A DNA stretch of 64,000 nucleotides from Bryobacterales bacterium (GTDB taxonomy: Bacteria > Acidobacteriota > Terriglobia > Bryobacterales > Bryobacteraceae), in the NCBI GenBank assembly GCA_020854055.1, contig JADZGD010000044.1, forward strand, positions 62,001 to 126,000. Reading direction: 5' to 3'. The notes beneath the pieces are model-generated. The model was not told the origin of the DNA, made no database searches, and saw only the letters and a program-made list of their open reading frames with translations. Made by a program: the position numbers and the translations under genes. Shown here piece by piece: positions 21,766 to 32,600 of the stretch. Within the stretch, counting starts at the first letter, position 1, and the number at the start of each line of letters is the position of its first letter.

Positions 21766-22143
21766 GTGGCTTCATGGAAATCGTTGTCGGTGTTCTACGC
21801 GGCAGGGCTCAGCGCCAGGGCGGAAACGCTCTGGCGCCCGCTGGTCGATGTCCATCGCACTCGGGATGGATGGCTGCTCAAAGTGGAGCTGGCGGGAGTT
21901 CGCCCGCGCGATGTCTCGGTTCATGTTCGAGGCAACCAGGTGCAGATCACCGGCCTGCGCCGCGATGCGCTGCTGGACGCGGAACCGGGAATGGTCTGCT
22001 ATCAGATGGAAATTTCCTATAACCGGTTTGAACGGATTATCACCATGCCCTGCGAACTGGAGTCGGCCAAATTCTCACTGGAATTTCGCGATGGCATTCT
22101 GTTGATCCGGATTGTCGGACTGGAAGGGGGGCGAAATGGCTGA
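21766..22143 (+). CDS. small heat shock protein, Hsp20/alpha-crystallin family
   Basis: 125 residues from a GTG at 21766, preceded by AAAGGAGG at 21745-21752 (long spacing, 13 nt). The alpha-crystallin domain covers about 25-115: VDVHRTRDGWLLKVELAGVRPRDVSVHVRGNQVQI opens it (shown here in part) and FSLEFRDGILLIRI closes it, in place of the usual 'GVL.I..PK'. Both terminal arms are short, so it may form small oligomers. It acts as an ATP-independent holdase. Its end overlaps the start of lon by 8 nt, an arrangement that couples their translation. Confidence 0.88.
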   Translation: MASWKSLSVFYAAGLSARAETLWRPLVDVHRTRDGWLLKVELAGVRPRDVSVHVRGNQVQITGLRRDALLDAEPGMVCYQMEISYNRFERIITMPCELESAKFSLEFRDGILLIRIVGLEGGRNG

Positions 22144-24487
22144 AAACGAAACAATCCAGGTATTGCCGGCGTTGCCTTTGAAAAACACCGTGTTGTTCCC
22201 GCACCTGCTGATGCCGCTATCGGTCGGCCGGCCGGCTTCGCTGGCGGCGGTTGAATCCGTGCTCGCCACCGAAGAAAAGGAAATTGTCCTGGTGGCGCAG
22301 AAAGACTCTGAAGTGGAGTCGCCCACCGGCGATGACCTGTACAGCATTGGGACCAAGGCGGTGATTCGCAAGATGTCGCGGCCGAACGAGAACGTGATGG
22401 AGTTGCTCGTTTTGGGCATGGAGCGCGTGGTCGTTCTCAAGCTGGAAGAAGATCAGCCCTATCTCAAGGCGCGCATCCGCCCCCTACCCCTGCCTACCGA
22501 CAGTACGCCGGAAGTGGAAGCGCTGCAGCGCGCGGTCCTGGAGTTGGCGGCCAAGGCGATATCGCTGACCCAACCGCAGCCGCCGTTCGAATTGAGCCGG
22601 CTGCTGGCGGGCGCTGAAGACCCTCTGCGGCTGGTATTCCTGCTGGCCTCCATGTTCAGCCTGGAACTGGAGAAGGAGCAGAAACTGCTCGCCGCCGAAA
22701 CGCGCGCCGAAGCTCTGCGGCTGCTGCACTCTTATCTTTCGCATGAGCTTCAGGTACTGGAAATTCGCAGCAAGATCGCCACGGAAGCGCGCACGGAGAT
22801 GTCCAAGGAGCAGCGGGAGTACATGCTGCGCCAGCAGTTGCGCGCCATCCAGCAGGAGCTTGGCGAAAAGAATCCCGAGCAGGCCGATGTCGAACTCCTG
22901 CGTGAGCGGGTGCAGAAAACCGAGTTGCCCGAGGAGGCGCGCAAGGAAGCCGAACGCGAACTCGGCCGCCTGGAGCGCATGCCCACGGCCGCGCCGGACT
23001 ACAACATCATCCGCACGTACCTGGATCTGCTGCTGGAGTTGCCGTGGTACAAGGCAACCCCGGACGAACTCGATGTGGCCCGGGCCCGCGAGGTTCTCGA
23101 TACCGATCACTACGGCCTGAAGGACATCAAGCAGCGCATCCTGGAACACCTGGCGGTGTTGAAGCTGAACCCTTCGGCCAAGGCTCCGATTCTATGTTTC
23201 GTCGGGCCTCCGGGAGTTGGCAAGACGTCGCTCGGCCAGTCGATCGCGCGCGCCATGGGCCGCACGTTCGAGCGTATGAGCCTGGGCGGTTTACACGACG
23301 AGGCCGAACTGCGCGGCCATCGCCGGACGTATATCGGCGCGATGCCCGGGCGGTTGATCCAGGCGATTCGCCGCGCGGGCGCCAACAACCCGCTGATCAT
23401 GCTTGACGAGGTCGATAAACTGGGCCGCGATTTCCGCGGCGACCCGGCGGCGGCACTGCTGGAGATACTCGATCCGGAGCAGAATAAATCGTTCCGTGAC
23501 AACTATCTCGACCTGGAGTTCGACCTGTCGAGGGTCTTCTTCATCACCACGGCGAATGCGCTCGACACGATTCCGCAGCCGCTGCTGGACCGGATGGAGC
23601 TGATCCGGCTGGCTGGCTACACCGAGGAAGAGAAGCGTGAGATCGCCCACCGGTACCTGATTCCGCGCCGGGTGAAGAATGCCGGCTTGACGGCCGAGCA
23701 GTTTCAGATCTCCGAAGCCGCCCTGCAACGCGTGATATCCCGTTACACTCGCGAGGCCGGTGTACGGCGCCTGGAGCAGACCCTCGGCCGGTTGACCCGT
23801 AAGATCGCCCTACGCTTCGCCGAGGGACATACCGAACCGGTGGTGGTTCAGCCGGAAAATCTGCCGGAGCTGCTCGGTCCGGAGATGTTTATCCCCGAAC
23901 AGATGCGGCGTAATCTGCCCGCCGGAGTCGCCTGCGGGCTGGCCTGGACCGAGGCCGGCGGTGACGTGCTCTATGTGGAGGCGACTTTGCTGCCCGAAGG
24001 CTCCGGGCTCACGCTCACTGGCCAACTCGGCGAGGTCATGCAGGAGTCGGTGAAGACGGCCCAGAGTTTCATCTGGTCCCATGCCAGCGAGTTCGGCATC
24101 GACGGCTCGTTGTTCAAGAACTCCGGCGTGCACGTTCACGTTCCGGCGGGCGCCATTCCCAAGGATGGTCCGTCGGCCGGCGTCACCATGATCACGGCTC
24201 TCAGTTCGCTCTACACCGGGCTGGCCGCCCGCGGGGATACGGCCATGACCGGGGAAGTCACGCTGAGCGGCCTGGTGCTCCCCATCGGGGGAGTAAAGGA
24301 GAAGGTGATGGCCGCGCGCCGCGCCGGCATTCACCGTGTTCTGCTGCCCAAGGCGAACGAGAAGGATCTCCAGGAACTGCCCGAAGATGCGCGGAAGGAC
24401 ATGGAGTTTCATTTCGCCGAACGGGTGGAGGACGTGCTCGAGGTCACCATTCCGCAGTTGAAGCACCGGCTGGCGCTGGCCAGTTGA
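22136..24487 (+). CDS. lon: ATP-dependent Lon protease
   Basis: 783 residues from the ATG at 22136, with GGAAGGGGGG just upstream. It degrades misfolded and regulatory proteins in the cytoplasm. The N-terminal LON substrate domain (about 8-200) starts LPALPLKNTVLFPHLLMPL. A coiled-coil helical region follows, then AAA with Walker A GPPGVGKT at 357-364 and Walker B LIMLDEVDK. The C-terminal peptidase has the Ser680 (KDGPSAGVT) and Lys721 (GGVKEK) dyad. Length and motifs are standard. It is the last gene of the clpB-degP-hsp20-lon run; a convergent response regulator gene ends 14 nt downstream. Confidence 0.97.
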   Translation: MAENETIQVLPALPLKNTVLFPHLLMPLSVGRPASLAAVESVLATEEKEIVLVAQKDSEVESPTGDDLYSIGTKAVIRKMSRPNENVMELLVLGMERVVVLKLEEDQPYLKARIRPLPLPTDSTPEVEALQRAVLELAAKAISLTQPQPPFELSRLLAGAEDPLRLVFLLASMFSLELEKEQKLLAAETRAEALRLLHSYLSHELQVLEIRSKIATEARTEMSKEQREYMLRQQLRAIQQELGEKNPEQADVELLRERVQKTELPEEARKEAERELGRLERMPTAAPDYNIIRTYLDLLLELPWYKATPDELDVARAREVLDTDHYGLKDIKQRILEHLAVLKLNPSAKAPILCFVGPPGVGKTSLGQSIARAMGRTFERMSLGGLHDEAELRGHRRTYIGAMPGRLIQAIRRAGANNPLIMLDEVDKLGRDFRGDPAAALLEILDPEQNKSFRDNYLDLEFDLSRVFFITTANALDTIPQPLLDRMELIRLAGYTEEEKREIAHRYLIPRRVKNAGLTAEQFQISEAALQRVISRYTREAGVRRLEQTLGRLTRKIALRFAEGHTEPVVVQPENLPELLGPEMFIPEQMRRNLPAGVACGLAWTEAGGDVLYVEATLLPEGSGLTLTGQLGEVMQESVKTAQSFIWSHASEFGIDGSLFKNSGVHVHVPAGAIPKDGPSAGVTMITALSSLYTGLAARGDTAMTGEVTLSGLVLPIGGVKEKVMAARRAGIHRVLLPKANEKDLQELPEDARKDMEFHFAERVEDVLEVTIPQLKHRLALAS

Positions 24488-24501
24488 GCGGGGCGCGCGG
24501 T

Positions 24502-24963
24502 TTAGCCTCCCGCGCCGATGGAGTGTGGGGGCCGGTGGATAACCGCCAGCCCCAGCCGCTCGAAACTCGCCAGCGCCTGCCGGAACGCGATGAAGTCGAG
24601 AGGCTTCACCAGGTAGCATCGGGGATCGACGCGATGCTGAAGCAGCGCGTTGGCCTCATAGGGTGACCCGGAGAGTACGATCGTCGCGATCTGCCGCAGT
24701 ACCGGATCGTCGCGCATTTCCCTCAGCACGTCGTAGCCGCTTTTCCGCGGCAGATTCAGATCGAGCAACACCAGCGCCGGCGTGGGCGCCGTCGCGTAGC
24801 GGCCTTCTTTCTTGAGGTACGAAATCGCATCTTCACCGTTGGTCACCACGCTGAGCGGATTCTGGAGCCTGGCCTCTTCGAGCGCGATCTCCGCCAGCCG
24901 GACATCGGCCGGATTGTCTTCCACCAACAGGATGTGCGCCGGTATCAGCGCTTGGTACTCCAT
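24502..24963 (-). CDS. single-domain response regulator (Rcp1-like)
   Basis: 153 residues forming one receiver domain and no output domain. The acidic pair is in ILLVEDNPADVRLAEIAL, the phospho-acceptor Asp is in LVLLDLNLPRKSGYDVL near residue 75, the Thr/Ser is in IVLSGS, and the Lys is in YLVKPLD. The longer alpha4 loop and the LNLPRKSG motif are typical of Rcp1-type regulators paired with phytochrome-like or hybrid kinases. No kinase gene is in view. It is 13 nt from pgk on the same strand and convergent with lon. The start has weak ribosome-site support. Confidence 0.9.
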   Translation of the reverse strand: MEYQALIPAHILLVEDNPADVRLAEIALEEARLQNPLSVVTNGEDAISYLKKEGRYATAPTPALVLLDLNLPRKSGYDVLREMRDDPVLRQIATIVLSGSPYEANALLQHRVDPRCYLVKPLDFIAFRQALASFERLGLAVIHRPPHSIGAGG

Positions 24964-24976
24964 AATTCCCTGACGT

Positions 24977-26161
<1,185 letters not shown>

Positions 26162-26226
26162 AGTAATCCTTGGAAATCTTGATGGTATCACGCGCCACAT
26201 CGGCATCCCGCGAGTTGTTACCCGGC

Positions 26227-27168
26227 TTACGCCACGCCCACGGGGCGCACTTTCAGCCCCTCCGCGCGCCAGGCTTCGATCAATGCCCCCACCGCTGGCG
26301 GGTACCGTGGTTCCCGCAGCACGCAGCCTTCTTCCAACTGCACCAGGATACGGTAGGTTTCACATAACAGCCGGCTGCCAAAGACACCGCCGATTCCGGC
26401 TATGGCTACTGGTTCGCCCGGCACGAATAGCTGCTGCCGCACGGCTGCCGTGTAGGATGCCAGCGCCTGGGCGGCGCCGGACAGAATCTCCCGCGCTACC
26501 GCATCGCCTTCGATTGCCGCTTCATCCACCAGCGGCGCCATCCGCGCCACTGTTGCCCGTGGATAGGCCGATCCGTACAACTGGTGCAGCAGACCGTCGG
26601 CCAGTTTTTCGCCGGTCGCCTCCAGCAGTCTTGCCCGCAGGCTGGTCGGCGGTCCCCAGCCCTCTTCCGCGCGCAGACTGGCTCGCACGGCCTGGCGGAC
26701 GATGTCGAAACCGCCGCCCTCATCGCCATAGATGTAACCCCAGCCGCCGGCGCGCGCCTGCCGCCCCTGCGCGTTTCTGCCAAACGAGATGCTGCCCGTG
26801 CCGGCGATGGTGATAATGCCCGGCTCGCCACCGTGGGCGCCCGCCAGCGCCACCAGCCCGTCATGGGTGATCGATATCGCATCGGCCCTGACCAGCGTTT
26901 CCAGAATTTCGCGGCGCTGCTCGGGTCCGCCGCTCAAACCGAAAAACGCGTGCCGGAAGCGGACCGAGCCGGCGTTGAGGCCGGCGCTGGCGCAGGCCGC
27001 GCCCACCGATCCGCTGATCGCCGTAACGAAGCGCTCCCGTCCCTCGGCCTTGCCGACGTGATTGCACGGACCGCCGCGTCCGCTGCCCAGAACCCGCCCG
27101 GTCTGGTCGCCGATCACCGCGGTGGTGCTCGATTGGCCCCCGTCCACCCCAAGAAACAATCCGCTCAT
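26227..27168 (-). CDS. BadF/BadG/BcrA/BcrD ATPase family protein, N-acetylglucosamine kinase-like
   Basis: 313 residues of the actin-like ATPase fold. The phosphate-1 loop is [16 protein letters not shown] at the N-terminus, phosphate 2 is [15 protein letters not shown] near 115, and [21 protein letters not shown] follows, a signature of eukaryotic-type GlcNAc kinases. There are no cysteines for the Fe-S cluster of the acyl-CoA dehydratase activators, which favours a sugar kinase (GlcNAc or a related amino sugar). The ATG at 27168 overlaps the stop of the upstream membrane glycosyltransferase (ATGA, 27165-27168), so the two proteins are coupled. Substrate is inference. Confidence 0.88.
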   Translation of the reverse strand: MSGLFLGVDGGQSSTTAVIGDQTGRVLGSGRGGPCNHVGKAEGRERFVTAISGSVGAACASAGLNAGSVRFRHAFFGLSGGPEQRREILETLVRADAISITHDGLVALAGAHGGEPGIITIAGTGSISFGRNAQGRQARAGGWGYIYGDEGGGFDIVRQAVRASLRAEEGWGPPTSLRARLLEATGEKLADGLLHQLYGSAYPRATVARMAPLVDEAAIEGDAVAREILSGAAQALASYTAAVRQQLFVPGEPVAIAGIGGVFGSRLLCETYRILVQLEEGCVLREPRYPPAVGALIEAWRAEGLKVRPVGVA

Positions 27169-29375
27169 TGTGCTTTTCGGATCTGGTACAGATCCGCTCC
27201 GTTGGTGCTCTCCAGGTAATCGAACCCCCACTCTCCGGACCTGGCGCGGAAATCCTGCTGCCCGAAGGAGCCCTGGTGGACCAGCAGGTAATCAATTCCG
27301 TGGGAGCGCACCTCCTCCCCTGCCAGCCGGCGCAGGTCTTTAGGCGGATCCACGATTTCGAGGGTTGCCTTGTCCGCCAGCACTCTGTTGTGTCCCGCGG
27401 CGTCTTCCCCTTCCAGCCGCCGTTCCGCCTTCCAATGATCCGACGAGGTGATGATCCGCACCTCGTCACAGACCGTTGCCGAGCCGAAGGACACCTGGTA
27501 GAACTGGCCTGCTTTCAAATAATCCCAGGTGCGCCACTGGGTAACCGGGGAGCCGTCCATTGCCAGGCCGGCGTCCCAGTGGTTCGGTTCGGCCGTCACC
27601 TTCCAGTTGCTTCGCGGGAGCTCCACTCCCTGGTTATAAACCCGCAGCTCGGTGATGGCCCAAATATCGGTTCCCACCTTCGCTGTCTGGATGATCTTCA
27701 GTTTCCGGAAAGCGCCCGCCCGGTACCGGAACACCCAACGGTGCCGCGGCTGGAAGTCTTCGGCCATCGGCTCCCACAAGGTGCGCATCAACCGCTCGTT
27801 CAGCGCGCCCTGAAAGTTCACGATGATCCGGCGCGTGGTGTAGGCCTCGGCCACCTGGCCGAAGGAGAACACCGCCGCCTGGGGTGGCGTCCTGCGCTCT
27901 ATCATCCGCGCGATGAGGTATTCGGGCAGATGCTTGATCAGGAACTGCTCTTCGGGGATCCGGCGCAGCGCCGCCCGCACCGGAAATGCGGCCAGGCGCC
28001 AGGCCGTCGGGGCGCAATAGCGGCTCAGCACCGGCGGCCACGATGCCAATGCGTGGAGCGCCGCCACCAGCAGCAGCAGCGTGCCCCACCGCTCCATCGC
28101 CAGCGCCATCGAGAGCGCCACGAACGGCAGCGCCGGAATCAGGAACCTGGTTCCGATGTTGGCCGGATAGGTCAGCGCGAACAGGCCGGCGGCAAACAAG
28201 AGCCGCCGGCCCGGACGCCGCCTGAGGCCGATCAGCGCCACCGGCGCCAGCAGGAAAAGCGGCCCGAACAATCCCGTCAGCCTGTCGCCGCGCCACAGAA
28301 TCTGGCGGGGAATCTCTTTCCGGCTCGCCAAGCCGTAGGTTCGCAACTGGGCCGAATAATCGCGCTCAAACGAGACATGCACGGCGGGATTGGGGAATAT
28401 GCCGTTCAGAAACGGCGAAAAGGGATTGCCGGTGACAACCACGTTTTTCACCAGCCACGGCGCGATCATCAGCAGCGCGCAGGCAGCCATCGCGGCCAAG
28501 GGCCGCAGCACCTTCCACCGGCGCTCTTTCCAGAGGACAAAACCGGCCGCGTAGATTACCGCCGGAAAGGCCGTGTACTTGATGGCGAAGGCGAAGCCGG
28601 CCAGCAGCCCGACGGCGGCCAGCAGGCGGTTATTACGCTCCTGGTCCCAGATCTGGAGCAGGTGAAACACAGCGAACACCACCGCCGCCACGGCGGCGTC
28701 GTTATAGGCCACGGTTCCGTCCACGCCCATCACCGGACTGAGATAGACGAACAGCGCCGCCGCCGCTCCCGCCGCCGGGTGGCCCTGCCGCCGCCCGTAG
28801 CTCAGAATCAACACCGGCAGCGCCGCCAGGAATGCCAGGTGGACCATGGCCGCGGCGGAGTGCCGCCCGAAGGCAAACGCCCACAAAAACAGCATCTCGA
28901 CGCCCTGGGAGAGGTTGGCATAGATGTTGGTGGTGATCGCTACGAATCCGTGGGCGCGCAGGTAGCGCGCCACCAGCCCGAGATGATAAGCGCTGCCGTC
29001 CGGGCTGTACTCGGGCGCCATCGCATTGACCAGGTAAAGCAGCGAGAACAGGCCTCCGGCTGCCGCCAGCAGGACTTTCCAGCGCCCGGAGAGGGCAGCG
29101 AACCGCTTCCCGCTCCGGTTCAGCGCGCGCCGATGGATGGCCTCCGCCACGATGGCCGCGCCCACCGCCAGCAGCACGCCTTTGCGCGCCAGCCCCACCG
29201 AGCAGAGCAGGAATGCGGCCAGGCTGAGCAGCGCCGAGCCGGCCACAAAGGCCAGAGCATCCTCTTCCAGCCGGTAGAAGCTGGCTCCCAGGCGGCGGAA
29301 TAGCATCCGTCCCAGCGACCAGGCAACCGCCACCGTGAAGGCGAATCCGAACAAAATGTAAAACGGCTGCGGCAT
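27165..29375 (-). CDS. GT-C-type membrane glycosyltransferase with C-terminal discoidin-like region
   Basis: 736 residues. The first ~450 form about ten or more transmembrane helices. Between the first segments lies MAPEYSPDGSAYHLGLVARYL, the periplasmic loop with Asp that marks GT-C (GT39/PMT-like) transferases using polyprenyl-phosphate sugars. Segments such as FAIKYTAFPAVIYAAGF and LTYPANIGTRFLIPALPFVAL continue the pattern. The last ~250 residues are soluble and beta-rich (WAITELRVYNQG, NHWDAGLAMDGSPVTQWRTWDYL), matching an F5/8 type C (discoidin-like) fold that may bind glycans outside the inner membrane. Exact sugar and acceptor are unknown. It overlaps the kinase gene by 4 nt and is divergent from bamA. 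Confidence 0.8.
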   Translation of the reverse strand: MPQPFYILFGFAFTVAVAWSLGRMLFRRLGASFYRLEEDALAFVAGSALLSLAAFLLCSVGLARKGVLLAVGAAIVAEAIHRRALNRSGKRFAALSGRWKVLLAAAGGLFSLLYLVNAMAPEYSPDGSAYHLGLVARYLRAHGFVAITTNIYANLSQGVEMLFLWAFAFGRHSAAAMVHLAFLAALPVLILSYGRRQGHPAAGAAAALFVYLSPVMGVDGTVAYNDAAVAAVVFAVFHLLQIWDQERNNRLLAAVGLLAGFAFAIKYTAFPAVIYAAGFVLWKERRWKVLRPLAAMAACALLMIAPWLVKNVVVTGNPFSPFLNGIFPNPAVHVSFERDYSAQLRTYGLASRKEIPRQILWRGDRLTGLFGPLFLLAPVALIGLRRRPGRRLLFAAGLFALTYPANIGTRFLIPALPFVALSMALAMERWGTLLLLVAALHALASWPPVLSRYCAPTAWRLAAFPVRAALRRIPEEQFLIKHLPEYLIARMIERRTPPQAAVFSFGQVAEAYTTRRIIVNFQGALNERLMRTLWEPMAEDFQPRHRWVFRYRAGAFRKLKIIQTAKVGTDIWAITELRVYNQGVELPRSNWKVTAEPNHWDAGLAMDGSPVTQWRTWDYLKAGQFYQVSFGSATVCDEVRIITSSDHWKAERRLEGEDAAGHNRVLADKATLEIVDPPKDLRRLAGEEVRSHGIDYLLVHQGSFGQQDFRARSGEWGFDYLESTNGADLYQIRKAQ

Positions 29376-29425
29376 GCTGGCGATGAATCTCGCAGTATAG
29401 CGAATGCTCCGCCCTCAGCCGGTGG

Positions 29426-29470
29426 GGCCTCCGGCATGGTAGAGTCTTTCTCGGACGGCCTTTTTGTTTT
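29426..29470 (+). terminator. possible hairpin with T tract upstream of bamA
   Basis: GGCCTCCG (29426-29433) can pair with CGGA-c-GGCC (29452-29460, one bulged C), followed directly by TTTTTGTTTT. The loop is long (18 nt), so stability is uncertain. No gene precedes it on this strand; it might stop stray transcription or act as a leader attenuator. Confidence 0.3.
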
Positions 29471-29553
29471 GACGCCTGAAACTCCGGGTTCAAGGACGAG
29501 ACGGGCGATTGTGGCTGAACTGGCCCGACAGCGGGAGCCGGCTCCGGCGCGAT

Positions 29554-29581
29554 TGTTGACGTCTTTTCGTTTGGATACAAT
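29554..29581 (+). promoter_or_regulatory. candidate sigma-70 promoter for bamA
   Basis: TTGTTG (29554-29559), 16-bp spacer, TACAAT (29576-29581). Transcription would start near 29588, leaving a leader of about 88 nt before the ATG at 29676. Confidence 0.4.
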
Positions 29582-29675
29582 GAGTTGTTTGATCCTGCGC
29601 AGATCCGTATCGAGAAACCAGGCACTGGAGTGGGACGTCTGAAGTTTGCGCAGTGTGGAAAGGAACCCGCGTTTC

Positions 29676-32600
29676 ATGAAGTTTCGCAGGCTTAGATGCC
29701 TGAAAGCCCTACTTGTATGCCTGTCTGGTGTCCCGGCAATCGCTTCGTTCTCTTTCTCATTCGGTCAGCAAGCGCCCGCCGCCAAACCCGCTCCGGCATC
29801 TGCGCAGGAAAAAGCGCCGCCTGCACAGCCATCAAAGAAATCAAATCCGTTCGAACAGGTTCCTGTTGGGGAGCCGGCGCCTTCTCCCGCCAAACCGCAG
29901 GCTCCCCAGGCCGCTCCCGCGCCCGCCCAGCAGCCTGGATTTGAAACGCCGGGAGAAGCCAAAGAAGCGCCCAAGGCGCCCGGGCAGGGTGTTGAGAATA
30001 TCGTCGAATCGATTGAATTCCGCGGCTCGCGGCGTGTCCCCCAGGAATCGCTGCGCGCCATGATCTTCACCCGCAAGGGCGACAAGTTCGATCCTGAGAT
30101 GTTCCGCCGCGACTTTATTGCGCTGTGGAACTCCGGCCGCTTCGATGATATCCGCCTGGAGGCCGAGCCCGGAAAGATCGGCTGGATTCTACGCTTCATC
30201 CTGACCGAGCGCCGCGTGGTGCGCACCATCAAGTACGAGGGCAACAAGTCGATCACGGTTTCCGAGATCCTCGACCGTTTCAAGGAGCGCAAGGTCGGCC
30301 TGGCGGTGGAATCGCAGTATGATCCGAACAAAGTTCAACGGGCGGTGGTGGTGCTGCGCGAGTACCTGGCCGAGCGCGGCCGCCAGTACGCCGACGTTAC
30401 CCCGCAAGTCCGCCAGATCCCCCCTTCGTCACTGGAGATCACCTTCCGCATGAATGAGGGGCCGAAGGTGAAGGTGGGCAAGCTCGATATCGAAGGCAAT
30501 ACTGTGTTCAGCGATCGCGTGGTGCGCCGCGCGATGAAGAACCTCAAGCCGATTGGCATCCCCTATTCGATCCTGTTCGAAAATATTTTTGCCAAGACGT
30601 ACGATTCCACCAAACTCGAAGAGGACAAAGATCGCATCCGCATGTTTTACCAGGACCGCGGGTATTTCACCGCCCGCGCCCTCGATTCCGATGTCGACGT
30701 GCGCCGCATCCCGGCCGGCGACTTCAAGCTGCCGCTGATCTGGATGAACCGTCCGAAGATTATTGCCGACGTCAAGATCCCCATCGAGGAAGGCCGCCAG
30801 TACCGTTTGAACAAGATCAACTTCGTCGGCGTGAAACTGTTCCGTACTCCGGAGACGTTCATGCGGCCCCTGTTCCAGATGGGCGAGGGCGACATCTTCT
30901 CCACTTCCAAGCTGCGCAAGGGGCTGGAGAATCTGCGCAAACTGTACGGCGAGTTCGGTTACATCGACTTTGTCCCCGACCCCAGCTTCGACCCGGTTCC
31001 CGGCACCAACAAGATGGACCTGACGCTGACCGTGGATGAGGGCAAGCAGTTCTTCGTGCGCCGGATCGATTTCGCCGGCAACACCACCACCCGTGACAAG
31101 GTGATCCGCCGTGAACTGCTCATCGACGAAGGCGACATGTACAACACCCGCCTCTGGGAGATGAGCATCCTGCGCCTCAACCAGCTCGGTTACTTCGAAG
31201 CGTTGAAAGCGGAAGACGCCGCCGACATCAAGCGCAACCCGCAGAGTTCCACCGTTGACATCACGCTGAAGGTGAAGGAACGCGGTAAAAATTCCATTCA
31301 GTTGAACGGAGGCGTGTCGGGTATCGCCGGCAGCTTTATCGGGTTTGGTTATTCCACCAACAACTTCCTCGGCCTCGGCGAAACCCTCAGCCTCTCCACC
31401 CAGTTGGGCGATCGGATTCGGCAGGCTCAATTCGGCTTTACCGAACCCTATTTGTTCGACCGCCCGATTCAGGCCGGTTTCACCGTTTACACCCAGCGCT
31501 TCAATTACGATCAGGGCCGCGAAGTCTCGCTGCTGTCGGGCCGCAACCTGATCCCCCTCTACAATGCGCTCGGCGCCGAGAACCTGTTGAATTACGTCTC
31601 CAACAGCGCCGGTTTCACCACCTTTGTGAGTTATCCCCTGCGGCGCTCGTTTGCGCGCGTCGGCATCACTTATGGCTTCGACCGGCAGAACCTCAATACT
31701 CTCACCACGGCATCCACCGAGTACTTCCGGTACATCAATTTTATGGGGGTCAGCGGGCCCAATTCGCTCTCCGGCATCAAGACCAGCAGGATTATCCCCA
31801 ACTTCAGCTACAACACGGTAAACCACCCGATCACGCCCACGGCCGGCAAGAGCATCTATATTTCACTGGCGTTTGCCGGCAGCGTCCTGGGGGGTAACGT
31901 CAACACCTTCGAGCCGACCATCGATCTGAAGTACTTCCGGCCGGCGCTCAAGAAGGGTCACGTGCTCGGCTTTCATCTTCTGGGCCGCATGGTGGCCGGC
32001 TATGGCGGCCGCGTGGCGCCGCCCTTCAGCCGTTACTACATGGGCGGCGAGGAGGATATCCGCGGATTTGAGAACTGGGGCGTGACGCCAATCGCCTACA
32101 TTCCCACCGCGGCCACCATCAATGTGTTGAACTCCGATGGGTCGGCGCGCCAGCAGAAGGTCTTCAATCCCGATGGCACGGTCTCCTACCAGAATGTGAC
32201 GATGCAGATTCCGGCTTACCAGATCACATGGCCGGGCGGCGATACGAATCTCATCGGTAACTTCGAATACCGGATTCCGATTGCCGGTCCGGTCACCGTG
32301 GCGCTGTTTTTCGATGCCGGTGTCGACCGCATCTCGCTGAGCAAGCAGTTGACGATGAACGAAGACCGCGTCAATGACCTGAACAGCCAGTTTCCACAGG
32401 CCGACTTCAATTCCAAGATTCGCGTTCTTGCCGAGACCCAGAAGATCCGTTCTTCCACCGGCATCGAGTTCCAGGTGTTGATGCCGGTGGTGAATGCGCC
32501 GTTCCGGCTCTATTGGGCCTACAATCCCACCCGGCTGGCGCAGTACCTGCAGCCTCCCATCGTTGCCGACCGCTCCTTCTTCCCGAATGCGGCCACTTTT

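Larger units (their letters stand above)
29376..29675. other. 300-nt divergent intergenic region upstream of bamA
   Basis: It lies between the glycosyltransferase (minus) and bamA (plus). It holds an imperfect hairpin followed by a T tract at 29426-29470 and a candidate promoter at 29554-29581. A 68-codon open frame (29436-29642) has no ribosome site and an unconvincing composition, and I do not call it a gene. Confidence 0.5.

Noticed and set aside
27168..29303. 711-codon plus-strand open frame opposite the glycosyltransferase
   Set aside because: It is an antisense shadow with Gln/Arg/His-rich random composition. The minus strand has membrane helices and ATGA coupling.
29436..29642. 68-codon frame upstream of bamA
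   Set aside because: No ribosome site, no recognisable features, and it overlaps the T tract and promoter candidate.
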